From positions 1 through 7,548 of the forward strand of contig JABXIW010000307.1 in assembly GCA_013372875.1 (NCBI GenBank): a DNA stretch of 7,548 nt, read 5' to 3'. The first letter of the stretch is position 1, and each line of letters starts with the position of its first letter. Position numbers and translations under genes: made by a program. This document shows, piece by piece, positions 6,459 through 7,548 of this stretch. The notes below the pieces were generated by a model. It did not search any database. It was not told the origin of the DNA and was given only the letters and a program-made list of their open reading frames with translations. This DNA is from Gammaproteobacteria bacterium (GTDB lineage Bacteria > Pseudomonadota > Gammaproteobacteria > Enterobacterales > Kangiellaceae).

Positions 6459-7548
6459 GCGATTTACGAGAAAACATCAGCGTATTACTGCATGGCGCGT
6501 GGCGACGTCGCTATATGATTGTCATTCCGATGCTTGTGCTACCTATCCTTGGTTTTGGCGTAAGCAAGCTCGTTCCAACAACGTACGTCGCACACACCAG
6601 CATGTTGATTCAAGAAACGGCGAAGATGAACCCGTTTCTGCAAGATATTGCCGTATCAACCATGCTTAAAGACCGTTTAAGTGCGTTGAGTACTTTGCTG
6701 AAAAGCCGTCACGTGCTCTACTCTGTCGCAAAAGAGCAAGGGCTGATTGACGATGACATGGGCGCGAAAGAACAAGAATTCATCATCAAAGATCTCGCTT
6801 CGCGCTTATCGGTTCAACAACTGGGTAAAGATTTTATCCAAATTCAGCTAAGAAGCGGTAAAGCACAAGGAATGGAGTCAATGTTAACGTCGGTGAGTAA
6901 CCGATTTGTTGAGCAACTATTGGCACCGGAACGCTCGTCGATTAAGGATTCCAGTCATTTCTTGACCATCCATATCAATAAGCGAAGAGAAGAGCTCGAC
7001 AAAGCCGAGCACGCTTTTGCCGAGTACAAAAACACCTACTCACACGCAACTCCAGAAATGCAGGCCCAAAGCTTGACCCGCCTAGCCAGCTTAAAGCAAA
7101 CCTTGGCGGAGAAAGAAGCCGAGCTGGCCGGTGTGACTCGCAGTTTGGGGAGCTTGGACCAACAGCTTTCCAAAACCAATCCCGTCATCGGTAAGATTGA
7201 AGAACAAATTATCGAGATCCGAAGCGAGCTTACTCTGCTCCGCGCCAAATACACCGAAGCGCACAGCCTAGTACAAGGAAAATTGCGCGAATTAAAACGC
7301 TTAGAGCAAGAACGAACAGTTCTGCTCAGTTCAAAACAGCCAGAGCTGAACAGTAACCAATTGTGGGACATTGCGAGTAACGCCACGGTAAGTAGCCTTG
7401 GGGAAGCGCAGCCATTGCTCGTGTCTCAACTGCATCAACTGCAAATCATGCGTAGCCGTTTTGAATCACTCACCGAAGAAACCGTCAGCTTACAAAAGAT
7501 GATTCAAGAGCTTGAAAGCAATGCACATCGCTTTGGTAGCACCGCGAC
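6455..7548 (+). CDS. Wzz/GumC-like polysaccharide chain-length protein, 3' end cut by the window (SypO-like by position)
   Basis: An open frame starts at the ATG at 6455 (ATGA overlap with the glycosyltransferase stop; GAGGG at 6446-6450, four bases upstream) and continues without a stop to the window end, giving 364 residues so far. Residues 1-20 are cytoplasmic and include Arg-rich WRRR (16-19). A membrane helix follows at about 21-40. Then comes a Wzz-type domain opening with PTTYVAHTSMLIQE (41-54) and containing LLKSRHVLYSVAKEQGL (81-97), the usual S..v...v....gL pattern. From about 172 to 290, and again 325-356, the protein is rich in Glu, Lys, Gln and Leu and probably forms the long periplasmic coiled coil. 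LLRAKYTEAHSLV (261-273) matches the KYT..HP.V motif of the GumC/PEP-CTERM-locus chain-length group, with Ser for the usual Pro. Family members are typically about 450-500 residues with a second membrane helix near the end, so roughly 100 or more residues are missing. A fused tyrosine kinase domain cannot be judged from this window. Confidence 0.9.
   Translation, partial: MSDLRENISVLLHGAWRRRYMIVIPMLVLPILGFGVSKLVPTTYVAHTSMLIQETAKMNPFLQDIAVSTMLKDRLSALSTLLKSRHVLYSVAKEQGLIDDDMGAKEQEFIIKDLASRLSVQQLGKDFIQIQLRSGKAQGMESMLTSVSNRFVEQLLAPERSSIKDSSHFLTIHINKRREELDKAEHAFAEYKNTYSHATPEMQAQSLTRLASLKQTLAEKEAELAGVTRSLGSLDQQLSKTNPVIGKIEEQIIEIRSELTLLRAKYTEAHSLVQGKLRELKRLEQERTVLLSSKQPELNSNQLWDIASNATVSSLGEAQPLLVSQLHQLQIMRSRFESLTEETVSLQKMIQELESNAHRFGSTA

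Noticed and set aside
7036..7386. Reverse-strand open frame of 116 codons.
   Set aside because: It lies opposite the chain-length protein gene, which has a good start, ribosome site and recognisable family features. The reverse frame has no recognisable motifs.

Overview
The window looks like part of a chromosomal exopolysaccharide/biofilm locus from a gammaproteobacterium, most likely a Vibrio or close relative. The grounds are a mid-range GC content, tightly packed genes, strong GAGG/AGGA ribosome-binding sites, and a gene order and promoter layout that resemble the syp (symbiosis polysaccharide) locus of Vibrio fischeri and its counterparts in other vibrios. The species was not determined, and the syp comparison rests on gene order and promoter logic remembered from the literature, not on an alignment. 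All six genes are on the + strand.

Layout: bases 1-66 are a leader with a very good sigma-54 (RpoN) promoter at 12-28. Next come four tightly joined genes: a GT4-type glycosyltransferase (67-1251), a second GT4-type glycosyltransferase (1262-2434), a Wzx-type flippase (2427-3857) and a Wzy/O-antigen-ligase-type polymerase (3854-5218). The 115-base gap at 5219-5333 is regulatory. It begins with an inverted pair of 15-base sites (5197-5235), whose left member lies inside the last codons of the polymerase gene, followed by a second, weaker sigma-54 promoter candidate (5270-5286). Downstream are a third glycosyltransferase (5334-6458) and, overlapping it by ATGA, a Wzz/GumC-like chain-length protein (6455-7548) that runs off the window.

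How the parts fit: the three glycosyltransferases would add sugars to a lipid-linked repeat unit on the cytoplasmic side. The flippase would move that unit across the inner membrane, the Wzy protein would polymerise it in the periplasm, and the Wzz/GumC-like protein would set chain length and link to an export machine. The enzyme that starts the unit (a polyprenyl-phosphate sugar phosphotransferase) and the outer-membrane exporter are not in the window and are expected nearby.

The most interesting content is regulatory. Two sigma-54-type promoters divide the genes into two transcription units, and the second has a paired, inverted binding site at a typical enhancer distance. This suggests control by an NtrC-family response regulator such as SypG. 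No acetyltransferase gene lies between the polymerase and the third glycosyltransferase, where V. fischeri has sypM. No RNA genes, insertion sequences, CRISPR arrays or replication origins were seen.
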